Below are positions 6,936-12,859 of a DNA stretch of 37,598 nucleotides, in pieces; position 1 is the stretch's first letter, and every line of letters begins with the position of its first letter. The DNA comes from a virus. The translations under genes were made by a program, and so were the position numbers. The stretch is from IMG/VR virus record IMGVR_UViG_3300003937_000048, positions 1 to 37,598 of that record. One strand, 5' to 3'. The notes below the pieces were generated by a model, which worked only from the letters and a program-made list of their open reading frames with translations, was not told the DNA's origin and did not search any database.

Positions 6936-7652
6936 ATGATTAAAACAACTCTACTCACCGCAGGAAATGCCAAGATTACAAAAGGCGAGGCATTCGGATA
7001 TATTACCAAAGGAATTCATTTAGCTCCCGCAAATCTTTCGGGCTATGAAGTTTGCCGTTGGAGATCCAAAGGTTGCACTATGGCTTGCCTAAACACCGCA
7101 GGTCGTGGGCAAATGAATTCTGTTCAAGATTCACGCATTGCAAAGACAAAGTTATTCTTTGAACAAAGGTTTGACTTCCTTGCAAAACTATCTAAAGAAA
7201 TTACTTCTTCGATTAAGTCAGCAACTAAAAAAGGTATGCAAGCGGTTTTCCGTCCTAACCTTACAAGTGACATTGCCTGGGAAGACATTATTAATGAAGA
7301 CGGAGTCAATCTATTTGAGAAACATAGCTCGACTCAATTCTACGATTATACAAAGTCATTCAAGAGAATGAAAGCTTTTCTCAATGGTGAGTTGCCAAAC
7401 AATTATCATTTGACTTTCTCTTGCTCAGAACATAACGAAAAAATTTCTCAACTTGTTTTGTCAATGGGGGGCAATGTTGCGGTTGTCTTTCGTAACCAAT
7501 TACCTGAAACTTGGAATGGGTATCAAGTTGTCAATGGTGATGAATCAGATTTACGATTCCTTGACAAGAAAGGGGTAGTAGTTGGGCTTATAGAGAAAGG
7601 GCTTGCTAAGAAAGACGAGACAGGCTTCGTTAAAGAAGGTGTAAGTTCTTGA
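6936..7652 (+). CDS. Gp88-like phage protein
   Basis: A 238-residue protein with the pattern of the phage 'gene product 88' family: KGEAFGYITKGIHLAPA, then SGYEVCRWRSKGCTMACL with NTAGRG, a VFRPNLTSDIAWE segment, FYDYTKS, and LTFSCSEHN. The Cys cluster (C..C...C) is conserved in the family; its biochemical role is unknown to me. The start at 6936 is set by the leaderless promoter; upstream in-frame starts would lie before the -10 box. The last four codons and the stop are supplied by the left arm of element 4 (GTAAGTTCTTGA). Confidence 0.8.
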   Translation: MIKTTLLTAGNAKITKGEAFGYITKGIHLAPANLSGYEVCRWRSKGCTMACLNTAGRGQMNSVQDSRIAKTKLFFEQRFDFLAKLSKEITSSIKSATKKGMQAVFRPNLTSDIAWEDIINEDGVNLFEKHSSTQFYDYTKSFKRMKAFLNGELPNNYHLTFSCSEHNEKISQLVLSMGGNVAVVFRNQLPETWNGYQVVNGDESDLRFLDKKGVVVGLIEKGLAKKDETGFVKEGVSS

Positions 7653-7714
7653 TTATCAGGCACTTCGGTGCCTGGCCGCCGCGCGTCGTAACTGCTTGAC
7701 TGTCAACGATTTTA
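7641..7714 (+). repeat. Early stem-loop element, copy 4
   Basis: Arms: AAGTTCTTGA-TTA-TCAGGCACTT and, reversed, AAATCGTTGA-CAG-TCAAGCAGTT. It contains the same GCACTTCGGTGC hairpin and CTGGCCGCCG core as copy 2. The first 12 bases are coding: they give the end of the Gp88-like gene. Confidence 0.9.
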
Positions 7715-7740
7715 AAAATGCATTTTGTTTAATTTTTTCC

Positions 7741-7768
7741 TTGTGTTATTTGTAATTTGCTTTATTAT
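7741..7768 (+). promoter_or_regulatory. Promoter for the tRNA-like transcript
   Basis: TTTTTTCC, then TTGTGT, 16 bp, TATTAT (or 17 bp, ATTATT). Same form as the leaderless promoters, but no ATG follows; the tRNA-like sequence begins about 30 bases after the expected start. Confidence 0.6.
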
Positions 7769-7802
7769 TGTATTTAGTTCTTTTGATAGTTTAGATCGTT
7801 AT

Positions 7803-7918
7803 GCCCTTTTAGTTTACATTGGCGAAAACAACGACTTACAGCAGTATACTAGTTAAGCCTGCGAGCGATTGATCATCGTTTTGAGTCGGAGAGAGGAGTT
7901 CGAATCTCCTAGGGGGCA
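7803..7918 (+). tRNA. tRNA-like gene with oversized anticodon loop
   Basis: Most of a canonical tRNA is visible. Acceptor GCCCTTT (7803-7809) pairs with AGGGGGC (7911-7917), discriminator A7918, no encoded CCA. T8 and A9 are present. D arm: GTTT/AAAC around a loop with GG. T arm: AGGAG-TTCGAAT-CTCCT. The variable region is 4-5 bases. The anticodon stem is ACGAC/GTCGG with one mismatch, or CGACT/AGTCG. The anticodon loop, however, is 47-49 bases instead of 7. The excess can form GCAG/CTGC (7841-7844 with 7859-7862) and CGAT/ATCG (7866-7869 with 7875-7878). I cannot assign an anticodon. It could be an intron-bearing tRNA, a tRNA mimic, or a decayed gene. Confidence 0.6.
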
Positions 7919-7926
7919 TCATTTTC

Positions 7927-8090
7927 TTGTAGGTCGTAAGACTGAACAACGAGGCGTATGAATCCACGCCTACAACCCGAAAGGGAGAGAGGGAAAGGGA
8001 CATAACGATTTTCACACTTTCGCTAGTGGAAGTAATCTAGGCTCTTCAAGTAGCCCAAGTAACACAGCTGTTGCAAGCTATTGAATCCAT
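7927..8090 (+). ncRNA. Structured RNA segment after the tRNA-like gene
   Basis: No convincing ORF, but a dense set of short helices. TTGTA (7927-7931) with TACAA (7971-7975) closes a three-way junction. It contains GTC-GTAA-GAC (a GNRA loop, 7933-7942) and GGCGT with ACGCC (7953-7957 with 7966-7970). Immediately after comes CCC-GAAA-GGG (7976-7985), another GNRA hairpin. Further weak hairpins (CACT/AGTG, GGCT/AGCC) follow. It is probably on the same transcript as the tRNA-like gene. Class unknown. Confidence 0.45.
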
Positions 8091-8159
8091 AGATGAAAAA
8101 ACTAGCTGATTTAGAGTTTTCCGTCCTTTCTCATTTGCCAAAAAAGGATACCAATTTCC

Positions 8160-8188
8160 TTGACAATTAAAACAAATTACTTTAGATT
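8160..8188 (+). promoter_or_regulatory. Leaderless promoter
   Basis: TTTCC, then TTGACA, 17 bp, TAGATT, 6 bases, ATG 8195. Confidence 0.8.
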
Positions 8189-8194
8189 TATATT

Positions 8195-8368
8195 ATGACA
8201 AAAACGATAGATATCACACCCACATGGTCAGCAATCATGCCTGTTATGGTCGATGTGCTGAAGAGTCCAAAAGCAAACAATACTGCAAAACAAGAGGTTA
8301 CTGCTGAGTTAATGCGACTTGCAAGAATTGTTGATTCTCAAAACAAAAGGACAAAAGAAAATGGATAA
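8195..8368 (+). CDS. Hypothetical 57-residue protein
   Basis: Unrecognised small helical protein. The start is defined by the leaderless promoter. The C-terminus is basic (QNKRTKENG), and the frame overlaps the start of the next gene by eight bases, so the next gene is probably translated by coupling. Confidence 0.7.
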   Translation: MTKTIDITPTWSAIMPVMVDVLKSPKANNTAKQEVTAELMRLARIVDSQNKRTKENG

Positions 8369-8534
8369 CTTAACTGAACAAGAATTAAAGGCGGTCTTTG
8401 ATGTGGTTAATGTTTACGAACCCGAAGATATAAGTCATGTATACCCTGAAATGGCAACTGATGAATTCATGGAGGATATTAAATCTGCATGGAAAAAGAT
8501 TTTGAATAACCTTGACAATACAGAACAAAACTGA
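8361..8534 (+). CDS. Hypothetical 57-residue acidic protein
   Basis: Unrecognised. ATG 8361 is chosen over an upstream in-frame non-ATG start at 8319 because it overlaps the preceding stop in the manner usual here. Acidic, helical (LTEQELKAVFDVV). The promoter of the next gene lies inside its 3' end. Confidence 0.65.
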   Translation: MDNLTEQELKAVFDVVNVYEPEDISHVYPEMATDEFMEDIKSAWKKILNNLDNTEQN

Positions 8535-8540
8535 GAGAAT
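8512..8540 (+). promoter_or_regulatory. Leaderless promoter inside the upstream gene
   Basis: CC, then TTGACA, 17 bp, GAGAAT, 6 bases, ATG 8547. The -35 box and spacer are coding sequence of the preceding gene. Confidence 0.6.
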
Positions 8541-8546
8541 ACTATT

Positions 8547-8879
8547 ATGCACGAAAAAGTACAACAACCCGTAAATTCCTACACCGAGTTCGAGAAACTA
8601 GCATGGGGATCAAATCAACCCCTACCTGCTGTAGGATCAGAAGTTAATGTCAAGATCAATGGTATTGGTCGCTCAACTGTCCTCAAGTATTTCGTTGAGT
8701 ATGGTTTTATTGGATTGTTAGTTCAACCACAAAACCCACCCACTTGGTACATAAAGCAAAATGGTGCTGATGAACCTTGTCATGTTTTCCCTGCTGAGTG
8801 TCTTGAACTTCAAGTTCGTAAAGACGATGGGACAGCAGACAAAGAATTTTATCAATCTATGCACAACGCTATGGCATAA
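8547..8879 (+). CDS. Conserved phage protein (LPAVGSEVNVKINGIG type)
   Basis: A 110-residue protein. LPAVGSEVNVKINGIGRSTV followed by YFVEYGFIGLLV and a NPPTWYIKQNGADEPCHVF segment match a conserved small family I recognise from many phages and mobile elements; its role is not known. Mostly beta, with a conserved CHVFPAE motif. Its stop lies at the very start of element 5. Confidence 0.75.
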   Translation: MHEKVQQPVNSYTEFEKLAWGSNQPLPAVGSEVNVKINGIGRSTVLKYFVEYGFIGLLVQPQNPPTWYIKQNGADEPCHVFPAECLELQVRKDDGTADKEFYQSMHNAMA

Positions 8880-8950
8880 ACCCCTGACCACCAACCACTT
8901 AGGTGGCTGGCCGCCGCGCAGCGCAACTGCTTGGCTATCAATGACTTGCG
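8876..8950 (+). repeat. Early stem-loop element, copy 5
   Basis: The left arm is the most diverged copy (AAACCCCTGA-CCA-CCAACCACTT); the right arm, reversed, is AAGTCATTGA-TAG-CCAAGCAGTT. The left arm ends in CCAC-TTAG-GTGG, where copies 2 and 4 have GCAC-TTCG-GTGC: a compensated base-pair change that supports a real hairpin. Core CTGGCCGCCG on +. Confidence 0.85.
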
Positions 8951-8984
8951 TAACAACTTTTTTTCACTTTTCTGCATTTTTTCC

Positions 8985-9013
8985 TTGTGTTAATTCAAAA
9001 AATCGCTTACTAT
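8985..9013 (+). promoter_or_regulatory. Leaderless promoter
   Basis: TTTTTTCC, then TTGTGT, 17 bp, TACTAT, 6 bases, ATG 9020. Confidence 0.8.
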
Positions 9014-9019
9014 TATAAC

Positions 9020-9412
9020 ATGATTAAAAACGACACTCAACTAAAAGGCTTCGATGATTTGACTTTCGGTCAACATGGAGGATTCGCACCAGGCAAAGCT
9101 CGTCAAGCTCGCTTGACTTTCGGTCAACGAGACAAAGACAATCAAGATCAATTTACGATCTCGGTTGTCCAAAACCTTAATGACGGCACAGGCTTGTATG
9201 GTCACATTGATGACAACACTTACGAAGTCGCAATGTGGTTTCAAGATCGAGATACCATGCTTCCTTTGTCAAAGTATGACGATGTTCTTGCTCATCAAAC
9301 TCCTGTGCAAGTTACCCAACTTATGCACCAAGCACAACTCAATGACTTTGCTTGGGTAACTCTTCTTCACTCGTTAAGAGATGACCACAGAAAAGATTTA
9401 GACCTTGACTAA
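9020..9412 (+). CDS. Hypothetical 130-residue protein
   Basis: Unrecognised. The start is set by the promoter; an upstream in-frame non-ATG start at 8987 would overlap the -35 box. The motif LTFGQ occurs twice, at about residues 14 and 35, around a GGFAPGKARQAR basic stretch. The C-terminus is acidic (DLDLD). The -35 box of the next promoter overlaps its stop codon. Confidence 0.7.
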   Translation: MIKNDTQLKGFDDLTFGQHGGFAPGKARQARLTFGQRDKDNQDQFTISVVQNLNDGTGLYGHIDDNTYEVAMWFQDRDTMLPLSKYDDVLAHQTPVQVTQLMHQAQLNDFAWVTLLHSLRDDHRKDLDLD

Positions 9413-9433
9413 TCAACAAAACTAAACTATATT
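9405..9433 (+). promoter_or_regulatory. Leaderless promoter overlapping a stop codon
   Basis: CC, then TTGACT (9405-9410), 17 bp, TATATT, 7 bases, ATG 9441. The last T of the -35 box is the first base of the preceding TAA. Confidence 0.75.
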
Positions 9434-9440
9434 ATATATT

Positions 9441-9710
9441 ATGGAATTAACCACAGAACAAAGAATCGCAGTTATCGCTAAAGCAGTCGAAAACTCAAAA
9501 TCTATAACGCCATCTCAATCGGTAGAAGAATTTATCGCAGAGATTAAAACTGAAGATGTTCTTGTCGAGCATGGTTTGCTTGATACTCAGAAGAACGATT
9601 TAGAAGATGAATCACAATTTTTTCTTACTCAGTCTGCTGAAGAGATTGACGAAGAAGATCAAGAGTTTGGTGTCTCGAAAGAGATGCGAGGCGTATACAA
9701 AAACAACTAA
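9441..9710 (+). CDS. Acidic 89-residue hypothetical protein
   Basis: Unrecognised, strongly acidic (SVEEFIAEIKTEDVLVEHG; EEIDEEDQEFG). Leaderless by promoter position. It is followed after 16 bases by a gene with a conventional ribosome site. Confidence 0.7.
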   Translation: MELTTEQRIAVIAKAVENSKSITPSQSVEEFIAEIKTEDVLVEHGLLDTQKNDLEDESQFFLTQSAEEIDEEDQEFGVSKEMRGVYKNN

Positions 9711-9726
9711 ACCAAAAGGAATAATT

Positions 9727-9975
9727 ATGCAATCAGAATTCTCATTCATTAAACAAGCTAACGCAGTAGAGGCTTACAAACCTTTGCAAGTAAATCGCCA
9801 AGGCGATAAGATGTGGTTCTCTTACAAGAACGCAGTTGGCACAATCGTCAACGCATACTATGATTATGCGACTCGTTCGTTTAAGTCAGTAGTTAAAGGC
9901 AGTCAGTACGGAGACGGAGTTGCGATTCGCAATCTTGTTGCTCGTCCTGTTGTAGAATCCGTTTTGAAAGGATAA
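9727..9975 (+). CDS. Hypothetical 82-residue protein
   Basis: Unrecognised, aromatic-rich beta-type protein (MWFSYKNAVGTIVNAYYDY). ATG 9727 follows an AAAGGAATAATT ribosome site and is preferred to an upstream in-frame ATG at 9607 that lies inside the previous gene. Confidence 0.7.
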   Translation: MQSEFSFIKQANAVEAYKPLQVNRQGDKMWFSYKNAVGTIVNAYYDYATRSFKSVVKGSQYGDGVAIRNLVARPVVESVLKG

Positions 9976-9979
9976 GAAA

Positions 9980-10045
9980 ATGACTTGGGACATACTTTTA
10001 CTTTCGCCTTGGCTATTCGTATTTTACATGATGTTTACAAGCTAA
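9980..10045 (+). CDS. Tiny hydrophobic peptide (21 aa)
   Basis: ATG 9980 follows the AAAGGA at the end of the upstream gene at good ribosome-site spacing. The 21 residues are almost all hydrophobic or aromatic (ILLLSPWLFVFYMMF), fit for one membrane helix. Its TAA overlaps the next ATG (TAATG). Together with the next frame it ends the last + strand early unit. Confidence 0.55.
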   Translation: MTWDILLLSPWLFVFYMMFTS

Positions 10046-10101
10046 TGGAACTTATAATATTATTTATCATGGCTTATTGTTTTTATCGTATGGTTAATTA
10101 A
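10045..10101 (+). CDS. Tiny hydrophobic peptide (18 aa)
   Basis: The start overlaps the stop of the 21-residue peptide (TAATG). The product ELIILFIMAYCFYRMVN is a second candidate membrane peptide. The tandem, coupled arrangement resembles phage holin/antiholin or toxin-like pairs only in form; no function is claimed. Confidence 0.5.
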   Translation: MELIILFIMAYCFYRMVN

Positions 10102-10120
10102 AGTTGGTTGAGACCCCTGT

Positions 10121-10197
10121 CCTAAGTGACTGACTATCAAGCACTTGGGGCGGGCGGCGGCCAGCCACCTAAGTGACTGAGCCTTAACAACTTACAG
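10121..10197 (-). repeat. Early stem-loop element, copy 6
   Basis: Sits between convergent + and - units. Arms: AAGTGACTGA-CTA-TCAAGCACTT and, reversed, AAGTTGTTAA-GGC-TCAGTCACTT. Core GGCGGCCAGCCACC on +, so it faces the - strand. The right arm encodes the last codons and stop of the - strand gene. Confidence 0.9.
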
Positions 10198-10435
10198 AAC
10201 CATTAAGTTCGTTTATTAGCTCGTCTAACCTTGGAAGGTCAAGTCCCGAATCGTTCCAAGCGACACCATCGGGTGTGCGGTATCCGATTGCAGAGTCTCC
10301 GCTAGTGTCTTTGATGTCGTCAACAAATTGCTGATAATCTTGACAATCCCTTGCGAAGTGGTAAAGACCTTCGTCGTTTTGAATCCAAAGGGCGACGTTC
10401 CAGGTCTGACGATTTTTCCATCCGTTATAGCTCAT
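10184..10435 (-). CDS. Conserved phage/plasmid protein (YNGWKNRQTWNVALWI type)
   Basis: An 83-residue protein. The N-terminal SYNGWKNRQTWNVALWIQND is the signature of a small family widely seen in phages and conjugative elements, often written YNGWxNxETWxVxLW. Role unknown. The start overlaps the upstream stop (ATGA). The terminal Val-Ser-Cys and the TAA are encoded by element 6 (GTAAGTTGTTAA). Confidence 0.8.
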   Translation of the reverse strand: MSYNGWKNRQTWNVALWIQNDEGLYHFARDCQDYQQFVDDIKDTSGDSAIGYRTPDGVAWNDSGLDLPRLDELINELNGSVSC

Positions 10436-10560
10436 AGGTTTTCGGTGTTGTGTCCTGCTCTCCTCATTGAGTGGAGGGCTTCTTGACGGGTCATATTGAA
10501 TCGGGACATGAGATACATGAGTAAGTCATTCCCTGTGAGTTGTTGGTTTCTGTCTGTCAT
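10432..10560 (-). CDS. Hypothetical 42-residue protein
   Basis: Short frame beginning six bases after a -10 box and ending in an ATGA overlap with the conserved YNGW gene. The helical sequence (MYLMSRFNMTRQEALHSMRR) resembles a small DNA-binding or adaptor peptide only in composition. Promoter and coupling together make it credible. Confidence 0.65.
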   Translation of the reverse strand: MTDRNQQLTGNDLLMYLMSRFNMTRQEALHSMRRAGHNTENL

Positions 10561-10566
10561 GATATA

Positions 10567-10595
10567 ATTATCTTATATTTTATCGTTTGTGTCAA
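10567..10595 (-). promoter_or_regulatory. Leaderless promoter
   Basis: CC, then TTGACA, 17 bp, GATAAT, 6 bases, ATG at 10560 (all - strand). It overlaps the end of the upstream gene. Confidence 0.75.
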
Positions 10596-10758
10596 GGATA
10601 TTTCCAAGAAAATTTACTTGTTTTATATCGTAGCCTTTAGCTTCTGATTTTGCAATTCTTAAAGCTTTTGATTGACCTTTTACTTCATCCACTAATCTAC
10701 CAAAAGAAAAGATTTGAAAAAATTGTACAAAGTTTGGGTTGCGTCTTACTGAGATCAT
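10573..10758 (-). CDS. Hypothetical 61-residue protein, paralogue of 15495-15686
   Basis: Unrecognised family, but clearly related to the product at 15495-15686: both begin MI..., then a NPNF/NANF element, then FGRLVD or FGKLID, then a run of Ala/Lys helix and a final beta-like stretch. It starts one base after the upstream stop. The duplication within one early region suggests cassette copying. Confidence 0.65.
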   Translation of the reverse strand: MISVRRNPNFVQFFQIFSFGRLVDEVKGQSKALRIAKSEAKGYDIKQVNFLGNILDTNDKI

Positions 10759-10759
10759 A

Positions 10760-10984
10760 TTAGTTCCATTTGAGGTTTTTGAGACTTGTGTGTTTCTTTA
10801 ACCACCTACGAAGGTGGTGAAATCCATTACTTGACCAATGATTTGAATATGGGGTGATATTTGGATCTTGCAAGACGACTTTATATCCTTTTGCCGTATT
10901 TACAATTTCCTTAATGTCATTGCATTGGTGCATCTGTTTCATTATCTTTCTGTTGCCCTTGCCCGAGTGTCCTCCTTTAGCCAT
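10760..10984 (-). CDS. Hypothetical 74-residue basic protein
   Basis: Unrecognised basic protein with many His and Lys residues (KGGHSGKGNRKIMKQMHQ; FHHLRRWLKKHTSLKNLKW). It has the strongest ribosome site in the early region (AAGGAGG, nine bases upstream), as expected for a promoter-distal gene that cannot be leaderless. Confidence 0.7.
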   Translation of the reverse strand: MAKGGHSGKGNRKIMKQMHQCNDIKEIVNTAKGYKVVLQDPNITPYSNHWSSNGFHHLRRWLKKHTSLKNLKWN

Positions 10985-11002
10985 TGTATTATCCTCCTTG
11001 AT

Positions 11003-11119
11003 TTAGTATGAAAGGGCTTTTCTATGTTTAACCCTGCGTGAATATTTAGACTTATCTTTCATTGGACGAGCCTTGGTGAAAAGAATTGGGATTCTTACTT
11101 TAATCTTTTTTTGCTTCAT
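11003..11119 (-). CDS. Basic 38-residue hypothetical protein
   Basis: Very basic peptide (MKQKKIKVRIPILF; SRRVKHRKALSY). The ATG is six bases after a TAGTCT -10 box. It is the first gene of the 11119-10184 unit; the next gene's AAGGAGG site lies just past its stop. Confidence 0.6.
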   Translation of the reverse strand: MKQKKIKVRIPILFTKARPMKDKSKYSRRVKHRKALSY

Positions 11120-11125
11120 ATATAA

Positions 11126-11154
11126 AGACTAAAGCACTTTTCAAACAATAGCGA
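11126..11154 (-). promoter_or_regulatory. Weak leaderless promoter
   Basis: T-rich run, poor -35 (TCGCTA), 17 bp, TAGTCT, 6 bases, ATG 11119. The geometry matches the other early promoters; the -35 does not. Confidence 0.45.
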
Positions 11155-11250
11155 GAAAAAAATTAACTAAATACAACTTTTAATTTTATCTAATAATAAT
11201 TGATAAGAGATACTAATAAATAGGAACAAATACATAATACTATAAATACA

Positions 11251-11280
11251 TTGACTTATAGTATATAAAAGCTTTATTAT
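11251..11280 (+). promoter_or_regulatory. Orphan promoter firing into element 7
   Basis: TTGACT, 18 bp, TATTAT on the + strand. The start would fall in the left arm of stem-loop element 7; downstream DNA is antisense to the - strand gene at 11353-11565, with no + strand gene. Confidence 0.5.
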
Positions 11281-11352
11281 AAGTTGTTGATTATCAAGCA
11301 CTTATGGAATCGGCGGCCAGCCACCTAAGTGTCTGACTATTAAAGACTTATG
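11279..11352 (-). repeat. Early stem-loop element, copy 7
   Basis: Arms: AAGTTGTTGA-TTA-TCAAGCACTT and, reversed, AAGTCTTTAA-TAG-TCAGACACTT. Core CGGCGGCCAGCCACC on +. It directly abuts the stop codon of the - strand gene to its right. Confidence 0.9.
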
Positions 11353-11565
11353 TTAGAAGTCGTATTGAGCGTGGTAGCCCCAATCAATATCCTCGTTCTC
11401 AGAGAATTGCCGAAGAGCCTGGCGATCTGCTTCCTCCTCCATTCTGCGGCGGATGATTTGCTGAGACGCAATCTCGGCAAGGACGGATTCCCGTTCCTCG
11501 ATTTCGAGGTCGGTCATTCCGAAGGCGTGAGCGGTGCGGGCGAGTGAATCATTTTCGTTTTCCAT
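11353..11565 (-). CDS. Acidic helical hypothetical protein
   Basis: Unrecognised 70-residue protein, Glu/Arg-rich helix (LEIEERESVLAEIASQQ; RRRMEEEADRQALRQF) with an aromatic C-terminus (WGYHAQYDF). It is the only gene of its unit, bounded by elements 7 and 8, and leaderless by promoter geometry. More GC-rich than its surroundings. Confidence 0.7.
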   Translation of the reverse strand: MENENDSLARTAHAFGMTDLEIEERESVLAEIASQQIIRRRMEEEADRQALRQFSENEDIDWGYHAQYDF

Positions 11566-11571
11566 ATATAC

Positions 11572-11600
11572 AATGTAGCAGTCTGAGGGCGTGGAGTCAA
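11572..11600 (-). promoter_or_regulatory. Leaderless promoter
   Basis: CC, then TTGACT, 17 bp, TACATT, 6 bases, ATG 11565 (- strand). Confidence 0.8.
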
Positions 11601-11626
11601 GGAATATTTTTGTTATTTTACATTTT

Positions 11627-11700
11627 ATAAGTCGTTAACTATCAACTACTTACGACGCTGGCCGCCCGCGCCCTAAGTGCCTGAAGGGCAAGGACTTACG
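11627..11700 (+). repeat. Early stem-loop element, copy 8
   Basis: Arms: AAGTCGTTAA-CTA-TCAACTACTT and, reversed, AAGTCCTTGC-CCT-TCAGGCACTT. Core CTGGCCGCCCGCG faces the + strand although the neighbouring genes are on -. One base separates it from the stop of the gene at 11702. Confidence 0.88.
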
Positions 11701-11701
11701 A

Positions 11702-11851
11702 TTAGGCTTTGAACAAGCCGTAGCGACGACTGCCGTCGTTATTTGCAAGGCGACGACGCAAGAGCCTCTCGGCATCTTTTTTTCGCATCGCGATGGTTTC
11801 AACTTGCCAAACGGATCCCGCTTGGTTGAGAATGGATTTTAGTATGAACAT
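11702..11851 (-). CDS. Hypothetical 49-residue protein
   Basis: Unrecognised. ATG 11851 follows an AAAGGAAAATT ribosome site, which selects it over longer in-frame starts inside the upstream gene. The C-terminal half is basic (MRKKDAERLLRRRLANN), possibly nucleic-acid binding. Last gene of the 12643-11702 unit. Confidence 0.65.
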   Translation of the reverse strand: MFILKSILNQAGSVWQVETIAMRKKDAERLLRRRLANNDGSRRYGLFKA

Positions 11852-11867
11852 AATTTTCCTTTTGTTA

Positions 11868-12050
11868 TTAGTTAAAAAATGGATGATGGCGAACATCACG
11901 AAGACGGATGCCGTGAACGATATTAGTTCTGTACTTGCGAACATTTGCACAAGCTCCCCAAGTTGGGTGATTGATTGGATCATCCGTAAGTTGGTAGATT
12001 TTCTTGCAACGAGTGACGACGACATCGCCCTTTTTGAATTTGGTTTTCAT
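11868..12050 (-). CDS. Hypothetical 60-residue basic protein
   Basis: Unrecognised. ATG 12050 follows AAAGGAAATAACAAT, a good ribosome site lying over the end of the upstream gene. The N-terminus (KFKKGDVVVTR) is typical of a small SH3-like or KOW-like beta barrel; that is inference from pattern. Two Cys residues. Confidence 0.65.
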   Translation of the reverse strand: MKTKFKKGDVVVTRCKKIYQLTDDPINHPTWGACANVRKYRTNIVHGIRLRDVRHHPFFN

Positions 12051-12054
12051 ATTG

Positions 12055-12288
12055 TTATTTCCTTTTTGTGAAAATTGGGTTATTGAGAAACTTGTCCATA
12101 TCGGCAGATTTTTGTTTTGCCTCGGCAAGTTGAGATTCAACCTTTGCAAGCTCAGGAAGAGCGAGCATTTCGATTGCCATTTCAACATTGGCATGGGTTG
12201 CAGGAGTTGCGTCTTTACGCATCTTTGCAATGGCGTTATTGATTGACTCGATACGAGATTCGAGAGTGAATATTTCCATTTCTGTCAT
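12055..12288 (-). CDS. Coiled-coil hypothetical protein
   Basis: Unrecognised 77-residue protein, two amphipathic helices (FTLESRIESINNAIAKM; LAKVESQLAEAKQKSAD). It has its own leaderless promoter although it lies inside a longer unit, so it can be made from two transcripts. Confidence 0.7.
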   Translation of the reverse strand: MTEMEIFTLESRIESINNAIAKMRKDATPATHANVEMAIEMLALPELAKVESQLAEAKQKSADMDKFLNNPIFTKRK

Positions 12289-12294
12289 ATATAT

Positions 12295-12323
12295 AAGGTA
12301 AACTAGTTTTGAGTTAATTGCAA
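12295..12323 (-). promoter_or_regulatory. Leaderless promoter overlapping the upstream gene's end
   Basis: TTTGCAA region: TTGCAA, 17 bp, TACCTT, 6 bases, ATG 12288 (- strand). The -35 box is coding sequence for the C-terminus of the upstream 47-residue protein. Confidence 0.75.
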
Positions 12324-12457
12324 ACTTTTTCTTTTAGTTTCTTTCCGTGGGCTTCGGCTTCTTTGTAAGTGTCAAAGCTCCCTGCGTAGTTGCCGTTCAT
12401 GTATAAGACAAAATGCTCATTGCACCAAGTCGAGAAGGTTTTGATTTCGATTTCCAT
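12314..12457 (-). CDS. Hypothetical 47-residue protein
   Basis: Short frame starting three bases after the upstream stop. The product has a beta-like start (FVLYMNGNYAGSFDT) and a Lys-rich helix (EAEAHGKKLKEK). No ribosome site; probably coupled. The end overlaps the next promoter. Confidence 0.6.
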   Translation of the reverse strand: MEIEIKTFSTWCNEHFVLYMNGNYAGSFDTYKEAEAHGKKLKEKVCN

Positions 12458-12460
12458 TTT

Positions 12461-12643
12461 TTAATTTCTGCTTGAAGTTAACTTATGTTGAGCTTGCCAC
12501 TCGGCAAGCCAATCTTGATTCTGCTTTAGCAGATCACGAGAGATCTTGACAAGAACGGGGTCGCTCTCGTTTCTGATAACTTCCTTGTGACGGAAGATAT
12601 CGGCTTGAACCTTTTGGAAGAGTAGGTGTCGATCATTAATCAT
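12461..12643 (-). CDS. Hypothetical 60-residue protein
   Basis: Unrecognised helical protein (FQKVQADIFRHKEVIR; LLKQNQDWLAEWQAQH). First gene of its unit, with the ATG six bases after the -10 box. Confidence 0.7.
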   Translation of the reverse strand: MINDRHLLFQKVQADIFRHKEVIRNESDPVLVKISRDLLKQNQDWLAEWQAQHKLTSSRN

Positions 12644-12649
12644 ATATAC

Positions 12650-12678
12650 AATCTAAAGGTAAAACCTAGTAATTGCAA
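12650..12678 (-). promoter_or_regulatory. Leaderless promoter
   Basis: TTTTTC, then TTGCAA, 17 bp, TAGATT, 6 bases, ATG 12643 (- strand). Confidence 0.8.
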
Positions 12679-12733
12679 GAAAAATCTTCTGAAGTTATTC
12701 ACAAAAAAACTTTAATGGAGTCGCATTTTTTCC

Positions 12734-12762
12734 TTGACACCCTTTGACTTTTATGTTATAAT
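12734..12762 (+). promoter_or_regulatory. Consensus orphan promoter firing into element 9
   Basis: TTTTTTCC, then TTGACA, 17 bp, TATAAT: a perfect sigma70 consensus and the best promoter in the window. The start near 12770 is three bases before element 9, and no + strand gene follows. The product would be an RNA made of the stem-loop itself, running antisense to the gene at 12860. Confidence 0.75.
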
Positions 12763-12772
12763 GCGGACCTTT

Positions 12773-12847
12773 CGTAAGTTGTTGGTTACCAAGCACTTAC
12801 GAGGGCGGGCGCCGATGCCCTAAGTGCCTGATTATCAGTGACTTAGG
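12773..12847 (-). repeat. Early stem-loop element, copy 9
   Basis: Arms: AAGTTGTTGG-TTA-CCAAGCACTT and, reversed, AAGTCACTGA-TAA-TCAGGCACTT. The core is a variant shared only with copy 10 (GGGCGCCGAT on +, with GGGC/GCCC able to pair). It follows a perfect promoter on the + strand. Confidence 0.9.
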
Positions 12848-12859
12848 ATGTCAAGCTTT

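Noticed and set aside
7803-8090. tmRNA, including the permuted two-piece form
   Set aside because: The tRNA-like part is contiguous and has its own anticodon-arm position; no tag reading frame or pseudoknot series is recognisable.
8091-8168. 25-codon frame MKKLADLEF...
   Set aside because: No ribosome site or promoter at the right distance; it runs into the -35 box of the next promoter without the overlap pattern seen for real genes here.
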